Assembly: GCA_028289195.1 (NCBI GenBank)
Contig: JANQQR010000026.1
Coordinates: 1-64,000, forward strand
Direction of reading: 5' to 3'
Source of the DNA: Phycisphaerales bacterium
Lineage (GTDB): Bacteria; Planctomycetota; Phycisphaerae; Phycisphaerales; UBA1924
DNA length: 64,000 bases
Positions within the stretch are counted from its first letter, which is position 1. Each line of letters starts with the position of its first letter. The translations under genes and the position numbers were made by a program. Shown piece after piece: positions 19,339 through 27,872 of this stretch. The notes under the pieces are model-generated. The model ran no database searches. It was not told the origin of the DNA and worked only from the letters and a program-made list of their open reading frames with translations.

Positions 19339-20745
19339 ATGAAGCACCTGACGTCCAACACATGGCTCCGCGCAAGCGTGATCGCCGCGGCTGCCGGGGC
19401 GTTCGCCTCCAGCGCCGCCCTCGCCGGGCACCACGGCTCCGGCGAATCCAAGACCAAGTCCGAGACCGTCTGGATCCACAACGACGACAAGGTCAAGACC
19501 ATCAGCGAGGACGGCGGCCTGCAGGTCATCGTCAACGGCGAGGTTGTGTTCGAGATCGAAGATCTCCGCGAGATGGCCGAGAAGGAGCTCGCCAAGGGCG
19601 ACATCAAGGTCAAGCGCCTCGACGGCGGCGGCGTTCTCGTCATGAAGGGCGACGAAGAAGTCGTGCGCCTCGGCGACGGCGCCAGCTTCGTCTTCGGCGA
19701 AGACTTCTCGAAGGACTTCGACTTCGACGTGAAGACCTCCGAGGACTTCAACAAGGAGTTCAAGCGCTTCGTCGAGCTCTACCGCGACAACAACCAGTTC
19801 TTCGTCGACACCGACGAGGACCGCCCGCCCGTGATCATGGGAATCAACATCGGTTCGGAGGACGACGCCAAGATCCGCCTCGAGTCGCTCGGCAAGCTCC
19901 AGACGCTCGACGCCGACGAGGTGACTGTGGTCGTCGAGGCGATCGAGGGTTTCCCGGCGTCCAAGGCCGGGATCAAGAGCGGGGATGTCATCGTCGAGCT
20001 CAAGGGCCACAAGTCTGTGGGCCCGATGAAGCTCCGCGAGATCCTGCGCGACTCGGCGCCGGGAGACGAGGTCGAGGTCCGCGTGCTGCGCGACGGCGAC
20101 GACGAGACCTTCGTCATCGAGCTCGAGGCGTTCGGCGAGCCCGGGTGGGCGCCGAACGCCCCAGCCGCTCCGGGTGCCCCGCGTGCGTTCCGTTTCCCCG
20201 GCAACAACAACTGGCAGTTCCGCGGCGACGAGCACCAGGAAGTGATGGAGGCGCTCAACAAGGCCATGGCCGAGGCGTCGGCCCGCATGGCCGAGCTCAG
20301 CCTGAAGCTGGGTGACGCCAGCGGCAAGCAGAGAGAGCGCATCACCATCGAGCTGCAGTCCCAGGGCGAGAAGCTCGCCGAGCTCTCCGAGGAGCTGGCC
20401 CGCAAGGTCGCCGAGCAGAACCTGATGATCGAGCTCGACGACGGCCAGTTCGAATGGCGATTCGGCGAGGGCGAGTCGCGCACCTTCGACTTCCGCTCGC
20501 TGCCCAGGCTCCAGTTCGCTCCCAACGCCGAGGGCAAGGGCTTCGTGATCGTCACGCCCGACGCCCCCGAGGACCCCGAACTCCCGAGCCGGTTCAAGGT
20601 CGAGATCGACGACGACGGCGCCGACGAGGAACGCCTCGAAGCCGCCAAGGACAAGCTCGAGCGCCTCGAGGACCGCCTCAAGCGGCTCGAATCGCTGCTG
20701 GAGCGCCTCGTTGACGAGCAGGAGAGCGAAGACGGCGACCTCTGA
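19339..20745 (+). CDS. Exported PDZ-domain protein with coiled-coil segments
   Basis: A 468-residue acidic protein with a signal peptide ending SAALA before GHHGSGES. The start at 19339 has GAGGA upstream; 19324 is the alternative. A PDZ domain covers about residues 190-270 (EAIEGFPASKAGIKSGDVIV, LREILRDSAPGDEVEVRV). Coiled-coil stretches follow near 310-370 (MAELSLKLGDA...LAELSEELARKV) and at the end (430-462, DRLKRLESLLERL). No protease residues are visible. Being third in the sigma/anti-sigma operon, it may present an envelope signal to a site-1 protease or the anti-sigma, by analogy with PDZ control of RseA. That role is inference. Confidence 0.7.
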   Translation: MKHLTSNTWLRASVIAAAAGAFASSAALAGHHGSGESKTKSETVWIHNDDKVKTISEDGGLQVIVNGEVVFEIEDLREMAEKELAKGDIKVKRLDGGGVLVMKGDEEVVRLGDGASFVFGEDFSKDFDFDVKTSEDFNKEFKRFVELYRDNNQFFVDTDEDRPPVIMGINIGSEDDAKIRLESLGKLQTLDADEVTVVVEAIEGFPASKAGIKSGDVIVELKGHKSVGPMKLREILRDSAPGDEVEVRVLRDGDDETFVIELEAFGEPGWAPNAPAAPGAPRAFRFPGNNNWQFRGDEHQEVMEALNKAMAEASARMAELSLKLGDASGKQRERITIELQSQGEKLAELSEELARKVAEQNLMIELDDGQFEWRFGEGESRTFDFRSLPRLQFAPNAEGKGFVIVTPDAPEDPELPSRFKVEIDDDGADEERLEAAKDKLERLEDRLKRLESLLERLVDEQESEDGDL

Positions 20746-20891
20746 TTCCTGATCTCCTCACTCCCGCCCGCGCATCTGAACGGAACCGCGCGGGCGAGAC
20801 TCCCAAGTACAAGCGACCCGGTGCGCACTCTCACCTCGTCTCGCCGCGCCGGGCGTCATCCGGGAGCCACTCCGGGATGGCTGGGAGCCTC

Positions 20892-20931
20892 GGCCGGTCC
20901 TCTGCTTGCTGCAGGACCGGCCGTTTTTTTT
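20892..20931 (+). terminator. Strong rho-independent terminator of the sigma operon
   Basis: Arms GGCCGGTCCT (20892-20901) and AGGACCGGCC (20913-20922) form a perfect 10 bp stem, followed by G and eight T. It closes the plus-strand operon before the convergent hisS gene. The 146 nt between the stop and the stem show nothing else. Confidence 0.92.
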
Positions 20932-20974
20932 GCGCACGATCGGCGCTCGCTGTGGGCAGGTGAACCGGGCGGGA

Positions 20975-22393
20975 TCAGAGGTAGGCGCTGAGATCCCGCC
21001 GGCTGACGGCACCGGCGACCTCGGCCAGCGGGACCGGCGAGCTCGTCTGGGCGTTGGCGTCGAGGTCCTTGATGCTCGCGCTGTCGGGCGACTCGATGAT
21101 CACCGCGAAGCGCGCGTAATGCTGCGACGCTTCTTTCAGCAGCTTGCCTACGTTGCGTGTGGCCTTGGAGCTGCGCCTGGCGTGGAGGGGCGGCACCGCG
21201 AAGCGGGCGTCGTCCCACGGCTTGCGCTCAGGGGCGTCATCGGCGAGTGTGCCCCGTCGCAACTGCGCAACGAGCGGCACGACCTGTGCCGCCGCCTCGT
21301 CGTTCGACGCGATCACGAAGGCGTCCGGGCGGACGGGCATCGGCTTGGAGAGGGCTTCGAGCATGTCCTGACCGGAAGGCATCAGGCCCTTGTCGTCGAG
21401 CAGGTTGCCCAGGACAACGTCGCCCATGGCGAAGCCGCAGGCGGGGGTCGGCGGACCGCCGAGGAGCTCGATGAGGTTGTCGTAGCGCCCGCCCCCGGCG
21501 ACGGCGCGTTCGCCCTCGGCGATGGCTTCGAAGACGGTGCCGGTGTAGTAGGCGAGGCCTCGGACGATCGACGGATCGGCGCGCACTGTGGCCTCCGGCA
21601 CCAGCCCCGTGGCCAGATCGATCAGTGCGCGCGTCGGGCCCGAGTCGATCGCGTCTTCCATGATCGACGCGACGCCCGCGAGTTGATCGTCGCTGAGCCC
21701 GATCTCCCTGGCACGCGCTTTCCTGGCGCCCGGATCCATCTTCGCCCACGCGTCGAGCAGGCGGAGCACATCTTCTGCCCGGTCCACGCCGATGCCCAGG
21801 GCCTCGATCCTCTCGCCGACCGTCTCGCGATCGTTGACCCTGATCGCGAGGTCGCTCGCGCTGAGGCCGAACTCGGCGAGCGATTCTGCAAGCATTACGA
21901 CGAGCTCTGCGTCCGCTTCCGCTTTCTGCGCCGGTGAGGCGTCGCCGCTGAGACCGATCACATCCGCGTTCCACTGCAGGAACTCGCGCAGGCGTCCGCG
22001 CTGGGGGCGCTCGGCGCGGAAGTAGTTGCACACGCTGAACCATCGCACCGGCTTGGGGAGCTGGTTGGCGCGGGCGGCGTACATGCGCGCGAGCGTGGGC
22101 GTGAACTCGGGGCGCAGGGCGAAGGGTGCGCGCCCGGTGTCGCGGACCGCGGCGATCTCGTCGGGCGACTTGCCGCTGAAGGCCTGGAACAGCTCTCCGA
22201 GGATCCCATCGCCGCTCTTGACGGCGTAGAGGCCCGAGTGCTCGAAGGTGGGCCCGTCGATCTCGTCGAAGCCGTGGCGCAGGCTCACGCGGCGCCAGAC
22301 GTCGGTGATGTAGCGCTGGCGCAGCTGCTCCTCGGGGTAGAGGTCGCGCGTGCCGGTGGGGGCTTTGAAGGACTGGGGTTTGGGGGAGGGCAT
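20975..22393 (-). CDS. hisS: Histidyl-tRNA synthetase
   Basis: A 472-residue class II synthetase that charges tRNA-His. Visible are the N-terminal GTRDLYPEE, motif 2 YFRAERPQRGRLREFLQWN, the histidine-binding RGLAYYTGTVFE with GGGRYD(N)L, and a C-terminal anticodon-binding domain (PDAFVIASNDEAAAQVVPLV). Within DVWRRV..HGFDEIDGPTFE motif 1 is normal. Length is typical of the longer bacterial forms. It stands alone on its strand. Confidence 0.96.
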   Translation of the reverse strand: MPSPKPQSFKAPTGTRDLYPEEQLRQRYITDVWRRVSLRHGFDEIDGPTFEHSGLYAVKSGDGILGELFQAFSGKSPDEIAAVRDTGRAPFALRPEFTPTLARMYAARANQLPKPVRWFSVCNYFRAERPQRGRLREFLQWNADVIGLSGDASPAQKAEADAELVVMLAESLAEFGLSASDLAIRVNDRETVGERIEALGIGVDRAEDVLRLLDAWAKMDPGARKARAREIGLSDDQLAGVASIMEDAIDSGPTRALIDLATGLVPEATVRADPSIVRGLAYYTGTVFEAIAEGERAVAGGGRYDNLIELLGGPPTPACGFAMGDVVLGNLLDDKGLMPSGQDMLEALSKPMPVRPDAFVIASNDEAAAQVVPLVAQLRRGTLADDAPERKPWDDARFAVPPLHARRSSKATRNVGKLLKEASQHYARFAVIIESPDSASIKDLDANAQTSSPVPLAEVAGAVSRRDLSAYL

Positions 22394-22410
22394 CTCTGGG
22401 CGAGAGAGTA

Positions 22411-22860
22411 TCAGTCGATCACGCCTCGGTCCTTCAAGCCCTTCAGGAGGGCATCCCGATGCGCTTCGATCGCGTCGCGACAGTCACGGCAGAGCCAGTT
22501 GTCTGTTTCGGCGCAGTAGTAGGCGACTGCTTCTTCGGGCTCGCCGCGCCTGTGTACGTACGCGCCACAGAAGCTCGCGCAGCAGTGGTCGTGGTCCCAT
22601 CCCTCTGGGATGCGCTCAACGGTCTTCGGGAGGTCCGGCTGCCAAGGCCAAACCTTGGTGTCGACCAAGTGTTCCTCCCCGCCAAGCTCTCGCCAGTTTT
22701 TGCACGCATCGGCAGGCAGCCATGATGCGAGGGCCCACTGGTGCTCGAAGATCATCTTGAGCACGCCGAGTTCAATCGAGCCGCTCCCCGAACCCGGGAC
22801 CGTCACCTGCTCGGCCTCATCGTGCCAGATGGGGTTCTTGCTGGGATCCGAGTCGGTCAC
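22411..22860 (-). CDS. Cys-rich hypothetical protein
   Basis: A 149-residue protein with a GTG start. The C-terminal half holds eight potential metal ligands: HDHCCASFCGAYVH and then YCAETDNWLCRDCRDAIEAH. The CxxC-containing pattern suggests a small zinc-binding fold, but no family is recognised. It lies 17 nt upstream of hisS on the same strand and could be cotranscribed with it. Confidence 0.5.
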   Translation of the reverse strand: MTDSDPSKNPIWHDEAEQVTVPGSGSGSIELGVLKMIFEHQWALASWLPADACKNWRELGGEEHLVDTKVWPWQPDLPKTVERIPEGWDHDHCCASFCGAYVHRRGEPEEAVAYYCAETDNWLCRDCRDAIEAHRDALLKGLKDRGVID

Positions 22861-23075
22861 TCAAGCAGCGTAGGAGCGGGCGGTGGGCCGGCGTTGCCTT
22901 GGCGGCGATCGTGGCCGATCCGGATTCGACGATCCGGGCGTGCGGAGGCGACGTCTGTCGAGTCGGGTCCGGCGGATTCGGCCGGGCCCCGGGGGCTCTG
23001 CCACGCTACCATCGGGCCCCAGTGCCAGCACACCCCGAACCGGGCCGATCGCCCGGGACCCACCCCCGACCCGCC

Positions 23076-24743
23076 ATGCCCACCATCACGATCAACGGAC
23101 AAGAGTGCGAGTTCGAGCCGGGCCAGACGATCGTCCAGATCGCCAACGCCCGCGGGATCGACATCCCGCAGTACTGCTACCACGACGGCCTGTCGATCGT
23201 GGCCAGCTGCCGGATCTGCCTCGGCGAGGTGTGGGCGCCCAACCCCCGCAACGACAACAAGCTCGAGCCCTGGCCCAAGCTGATCCCCACATGCCAGCAG
23301 ACCGCCAGCGAGGGCATGGTGGTCTACACCGACTCACCCAAGGCCATCGCCAACCAGAAGGCGGTGATGGAGTACCTGCTCATCAACCACCCGCTGGACT
23401 GCCCGGTGTGCGACCAGGCCGGCGAGTGCGACCTGCAGGACTTCAGCTACGAGTACGGCCGGGGCGTGAGCCGCTTCGAAGAGGCCAAGGTCAAGCAGCC
23501 CAAGAAGGACCTCGGCCCGCACGTCTATCTGTATTCAGATCGCTGCATCATGTGCTCGCGCTGCGTCCGCTTCACGCGCGAGGTCAGCGGCACCGCCGAG
23601 CTCATGGTCGAGGGCCGGGGCAACACCGAGCAGATCGACGTGTTCCCGGGAGTCGCGCTCGACAACGAACTCAGCGCCAACGTGATCGACCTGTGCCCGG
23701 TCGGAGCCCTGCTCGACAAGGACTTCCTCTTCACGCAGCGCGTGTGGTTCCTCAAGAGCACCCCGTCGATCGACGGCACGACCGCCGGCGGCGACAACAT
23801 CCTGATCGAGCACAACGAGGGCAAGATCTATCGCATCAAGCCCCGCACCAATCTCGACGTCAACAAGTGGTGGATCAGCGACGAGATCCGCTACGGATGG
23901 AAGTTCGTCCACTCCGATGACCGCCTCCGCTCGCCCGTGCGGGTCAAGGGCGGGACGCGCGTCGAGTGCGACTTCGCCCGCTCGTACAACGAGTTCGCCG
24001 AGCACGTGCGCAGCGCCCCCGACAAGCCGCTCCTGCTGATGGTCAGCCCGATGCTGACCTGCGAGGACGCGTACCAGTTGGCCAAAATGGCCCGCACCGC
24101 CGATCCCAAGGCCGTGCTCGCCGTCGGCCCGATCCCGCGCGAGGGCGAAGACAAGACCTTCCCCGGCGACTACACGATCTACGCCGAGAAGGCTCCGAAC
24201 GCCCGCGGCGTGCGGCGCGTGCTCGAGGGCCTGGCCAACGGCTCGGGCGTGCTCGAGAGCGACGAGGCGCTGAAGAAGATCGGGGCCGGCGAGTTCGGCA
24301 CGCTCGTGCTCACCGGCAACTACCCGAGCGAGTGGGCGACGGACGAATTCGTCGCGGCCGTCGAGAAGGCATCCAAGGCCGGGGCCAAGAGCATGCTCAT
24401 CGACACGCTCCCGAGTGCTCTGTCGGCCAAGGTCGACCTGCTCCTCCCGGGTGCCACCTGGGCCGAGAAGGCCGGTTGCTTCGAGAACGCCAAGGGCATG
24501 CTCCAGGGATTCGAGCAGGCGATCCCGGTGGTCGAACTCGCCAAGAGCGAGGCCCAGATCGCGATCGACCTGATGCACGAATTGGAGACGGGTGACGCGG
24601 TCGGTGCGCGCATGTTCAACGCCGCCGAGACCCGCCGAGAGATGGCCGAAGCAGCGGGGGGGCTCGAGCGGTTCCTCACAGATGTGTCGCTGCCGACCAC
24701 GGCGCCGAAGCAGGAAGCCGACATGGAGGTCGTGGAGCTCTAG
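23076..24743 (+). CDS. nuoG: NADH-quinone oxidoreductase subunit G
   Basis: The 555-residue protein carries the NuoG iron-sulfur region. A 2Fe-2S ferredoxin-like domain (QYCYHDG, ASCRICLGEV, PTCQQ) is followed by HPLDCPVCDQAGECDLQD with its His-Cys ligands for an N5-type 4Fe-4S cluster, and DRCIMCSRCVRF...DLCPVGALL for a further cluster. The second half is a shortened molybdopterin-oxidoreductase-like domain. It is the electron-transfer subunit of complex I. No nuoE, nuoF or membrane subunit is adjacent, so it is an orphan here. A long upstream frame is dismissed because ferredoxin homology begins at MPTITINGQEC. Confidence 0.92.
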   Translation: MPTITINGQECEFEPGQTIVQIANARGIDIPQYCYHDGLSIVASCRICLGEVWAPNPRNDNKLEPWPKLIPTCQQTASEGMVVYTDSPKAIANQKAVMEYLLINHPLDCPVCDQAGECDLQDFSYEYGRGVSRFEEAKVKQPKKDLGPHVYLYSDRCIMCSRCVRFTREVSGTAELMVEGRGNTEQIDVFPGVALDNELSANVIDLCPVGALLDKDFLFTQRVWFLKSTPSIDGTTAGGDNILIEHNEGKIYRIKPRTNLDVNKWWISDEIRYGWKFVHSDDRLRSPVRVKGGTRVECDFARSYNEFAEHVRSAPDKPLLLMVSPMLTCEDAYQLAKMARTADPKAVLAVGPIPREGEDKTFPGDYTIYAEKAPNARGVRRVLEGLANGSGVLESDEALKKIGAGEFGTLVLTGNYPSEWATDEFVAAVEKASKAGAKSMLIDTLPSALSAKVDLLLPGATWAEKAGCFENAKGMLQGFEQAIPVVELAKSEAQIAIDLMHELETGDAVGARMFNAAETRREMAEAAGGLERFLTDVSLPTTAPKQEADMEVVEL

Positions 24744-24760
24744 GGCTCTGCGCTCCTGAC

Positions 24761-25273
24761 GTGGCCGACGTCCGCCCCGAGGAGAACGGCGACATCGCCG
24801 CGGTCCGCGGGGTCAACCTCCAGGCATTCGAGGCCAGCGCCGAAGCCGATCTAGTCGACGCGCTCCGCGCCGCCGGTGGTGCTTCCCTCTCACTGGTCGC
24901 CATCGAGGACGGGGTCGTCGCGGGGCACATCCTGTTCTCTCCGGTTGAGATCGAAGGTACCGAAGGAGTGTTCCTCGCCCTCGCTCCGGTGGCGGTCGCG
25001 ACCGCGCGCCAAGGACGCGGGATCGGTTCGGAGTTGATCCGGGCCGGGCTCGATCGATGCCGCGAGATCGGGGCCCGCGCCGTGGTCCTGCTCGGGGACC
25101 CCGCCTACTACTCGCGCTTCGGATTCCGTGTCGCGAGCGAGTGGGGGCTCGCCAGCAAATGGGACGACCAGGCCCCGCCGGGGGCATTCCAGGCGATCGA
25201 ACTGGCCGACGGTTCGCTCGGGGGGCCTGCCGGGCGCACAGTGAGATTTCACAAGGCGTTCGACGAGGTCTAG
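24761..25273 (+). CDS. GNAT-family N-acetyltransferase, YhbS-like
   Basis: A 170-residue acetyltransferase. The acetyl-CoA loop is visible as RQGRGIGSELI; LAPVAV precedes it, and the later LLGDPAYYSRFGF is typical of the YhbS subgroup. The GTG start places the first strand (VRPEENGDIAAVRGVNLQAF) exactly at the N-terminus as the family expects. Substrate unknown. It follows nuoG by 17 nt, probably by readthrough and not through a shared role. Confidence 0.85.
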   Translation: MADVRPEENGDIAAVRGVNLQAFEASAEADLVDALRAAGGASLSLVAIEDGVVAGHILFSPVEIEGTEGVFLALAPVAVATARQGRGIGSELIRAGLDRCREIGARAVVLLGDPAYYSRFGFRVASEWGLASKWDDQAPPGAFQAIELADGSLGGPAGRTVRFHKAFDEV

Positions 25274-25413
25274 GACTCGGCCCACGAGCTTCGGAATCCA
25301 GCCAAGGTCTTATAGGACCGGATGCGAATCCCCATTTGTGCAGGGATTTCATCGGGCGCGCCGTGCGCGGATGTCGCATGCCTCTCCGGACCCCTGTTCC
25401 GGAGAACCCGCCG

Positions 25414-27846
25414 ATGCGCCCCCACACCCTCTCGACGTTCTTGGTTCTGGCACTCGCGCCCGTCGCCCTCGGGCAGACGCACTGTGTGCCGTCGTTCCCG
25501 ATGCCGCAGGTCTCGATCGACGACTCGGCTCGCCAGATCGCGTTCGCGGATCTCAACGCCGACGGCATCGATGACCTCGTGGGCACGCAGGAGACCGACG
25601 ACCGGATCGCCGTGTGCTTCGGGCTGGGCGGCTCGGCGTTCGCCGACCCTGTGTTCTACCCCGTCGGCGACAACCCGCACACGCTCACGCTGGCGGATCT
25701 CAACAACGACGGGTTCGAGGACATCGTCGTGGGCGCCCGGGGCAACGGCGTGCTCACGCCGCTGCTCAACGACCAGTCCGGCGGGTTCACGCCCGGCACC
25801 GACCTCGTGACCGGCGCCGACTACTTCCACCTCACCAGCGGCGACGTGAACGGCGACGGATTCGACGACATCTCGGCGTGCGATGCGCTGGCACGGGCGA
25901 TCTTCATCTACTTCAGCGACGGCGCGGGCGCGCTCTCGCTCGTGGGGCAGGCGTACTTCCAGTACACGCCCTACGGGAGCGCGCTGGGCGACCTCGACGG
26001 CGACAACCTCGTCGACCTCGTCATCGCCATCCCCAGCGCCATCAACCCGCTCGGGGGCAACGGCGCCGTGTGGTCGTACTTCAACCTCGGCAACGACGAG
26101 ATGGGCCTGTGGAACGGCTTCACCGGCTTGCCAGCCGTGACGGGCACGAGCCCGTTCCCCAAGCGGGTGCGCATCGCCAACGTGGACGGCGTCGGGCTCA
26201 ACGAACTGGTAGTAGCCTGTGATCAGTTCAGCGCCGACACCGGGCGCGTCGACGTGCTCTCGGACCTCGTCGGCGGCGTCTACCAGACCCAGGATGTGTA
26301 CATCGTCGGCGAGAGCGCTCCGGACGTCGCCGTCGGCGACCTCGACGACAATGGCTCGATCGACATCGTCACGATCTCGAACGTGGACGAGGACATCGCG
26401 TCCGTGCTGCTGAACAATGGCGACGGGACGTACGCTCCGCCCGTCGCGTACGACGCGCCGGGCAACCACCTGTTCCAGTCGGTCGAGCTCGGCGACCTGA
26501 ACCAGGACGGCCTGCCCGACCCGATGTTCGGCCACATCAGCGGCGAAGCGGTTGTGGGGATGCTGAACACGGGCGCGGGCGTGTATGGCGCGCCCGGGTT
26601 TCTGCCCGACCCCGACGGGCCCTTCGGCCTGCGATTCGCCCACATGGACGGGGACACGAACCTGGACATGGTCGTCTATTGCGCCAACGGCAACGTGAAG
26701 GTGTACCCGGGGATGGGCGACGGCTCGTTCGGCATGCCCGTCGACAACCCCGGCGGGCCGCGCAGCCAGGACATCCCCATCGCGGACTTCGACGGCGATC
26801 TGATTCCCGACGTCGTCGTCACCGACGGCATGTCGATCAAGGCCCTGATGAACAACGGCTCGGGGACGCTCAGCCCCGGCCTCACGAGTGACCCGATCCC
26901 CAACGCCTCGTTCCTGCAGCGCATGGCGGTGGGCTTCTTCGACAACGATCTCAACCCCGACATCGCGATCTCGATCTCCGCCAACGCCAACCCCTGGAAC
27001 CGGATCCAGATCTTCAACGGCGACGGCATAGGCGGGTTCACGCTGGGCCAGACAATCACCGGACTCGGCAGCAATTCGTTCGTCCTCCTGGCCGGCAACG
27101 TCGACGGCGATTCGGACACGGATCTCGTCGTCCTCCGCCCGTACATCAACGACGGCATCACGGTGATCGAGAACGACGGCACCGGGACGTTCACGACCAA
27201 GACCAACTACCCGCTCTACTCGGGCGCGCAGCCCCAGGCCGGCGTGCTGATCGATCTCGGTGGCGACGCGAACCCGGATCTGGCGCTCGCGGTCACCGAC
27301 GGCATCGCGATCATGGAGAACACGGGCGGCGCGTTCACATGGATCCAGACCTACCCGGTCGGCCCGGGCATCTTCGGGATCGATGCGGGAGACCTCGACG
27401 GCGACGGCGATCAGGACCTCGCCTGCACCGTGAGCCAGGGCAACACCATCAACACCGATTCGCTCTACGGCGTCGCGCTGCTGATGAACGAGGGTTCGAT
27501 GGCGTTCGACGCGGGTGCACCGTTGTTCGCGGGCTCGATCGGCGGACGGACGACGCGGATCGAAGACCTCGACGACGACGGCAACCCCGACATCATCACC
27601 ACGAGCACGAGCGTCAACGGCCTCGAGTTCCTGATGAGCGCCGGCTGCGGCGCGCCCGCCTCGCCCTGCATCGGTGACGCCAACGGTGATCTGGCGGTCA
27701 ACTTCGCCGACGTCACCACGGTCCTCGGCAATTGGAACGCGGACTACACGCCCGGCACCGGGCCCGGCGACGCGAACGTTGACGGACTCGTGAACTTCGC
27801 CGACGTGACGTCGATCCTCGGCAACTGGAACAACGTGTGCCCGTGA
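25414..27846 (+). CDS. Secreted FG-GAP/VCBS-repeat protein with dockerin-like C-terminal tag
   Basis: A 810-residue exported protein starting behind GGAGA with a signal peptide (MRPHTLSTFLVLALAPVALG). The body is a chain of about ten FG-GAP/VCBS-type repeats (ADLNADGIDDLV, GDVNGDGFDDIS, GDLDGDNLVDLV, ADFDGDLIPDVV and so on). Such repeats build a beta-propeller with a calcium-binding DxDGDGxxD loop per blade. The last 59 residues are the two-repeat tag shared with the next two genes. Likely a surface or extracellular binding protein. The 141 bp upstream carry only short dyads, such as CCGGA/TTCCGG. Confidence 0.8.
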   Translation: MRPHTLSTFLVLALAPVALGQTHCVPSFPMPQVSIDDSARQIAFADLNADGIDDLVGTQETDDRIAVCFGLGGSAFADPVFYPVGDNPHTLTLADLNNDGFEDIVVGARGNGVLTPLLNDQSGGFTPGTDLVTGADYFHLTSGDVNGDGFDDISACDALARAIFIYFSDGAGALSLVGQAYFQYTPYGSALGDLDGDNLVDLVIAIPSAINPLGGNGAVWSYFNLGNDEMGLWNGFTGLPAVTGTSPFPKRVRIANVDGVGLNELVVACDQFSADTGRVDVLSDLVGGVYQTQDVYIVGESAPDVAVGDLDDNGSIDIVTISNVDEDIASVLLNNGDGTYAPPVAYDAPGNHLFQSVELGDLNQDGLPDPMFGHISGEAVVGMLNTGAGVYGAPGFLPDPDGPFGLRFAHMDGDTNLDMVVYCANGNVKVYPGMGDGSFGMPVDNPGGPRSQDIPIADFDGDLIPDVVVTDGMSIKALMNNGSGTLSPGLTSDPIPNASFLQRMAVGFFDNDLNPDIAISISANANPWNRIQIFNGDGIGGFTLGQTITGLGSNSFVLLAGNVDGDSDTDLVVLRPYINDGITVIENDGTGTFTTKTNYPLYSGAQPQAGVLIDLGGDANPDLALAVTDGIAIMENTGGAFTWIQTYPVGPGIFGIDAGDLDGDGDQDLACTVSQGNTINTDSLYGVALLMNEGSMAFDAGAPLFAGSIGGRTTRIEDLDDDGNPDIITTSTSVNGLEFLMSAGCGAPASPCIGDANGDLAVNFADVTTVLGNWNADYTPGTGPGDANVDGLVNFADVTSILGNWNNVCP
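27667..27846 (+). repeat. Dockerin-like C-terminal tag, copy A
   Basis: Codes for 59 residues with two GDAN..D..VNFADVT..LGNWN units and closing Cys-Pro. Each unit has the DxNxDxxVNxxD loop of dockerin F-hands. Nearly the same tag closes the next two genes. Confidence 0.85.
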
Positions 27847-27872
27847 GCGAGCACCAAGAAAGCGAACGAACC

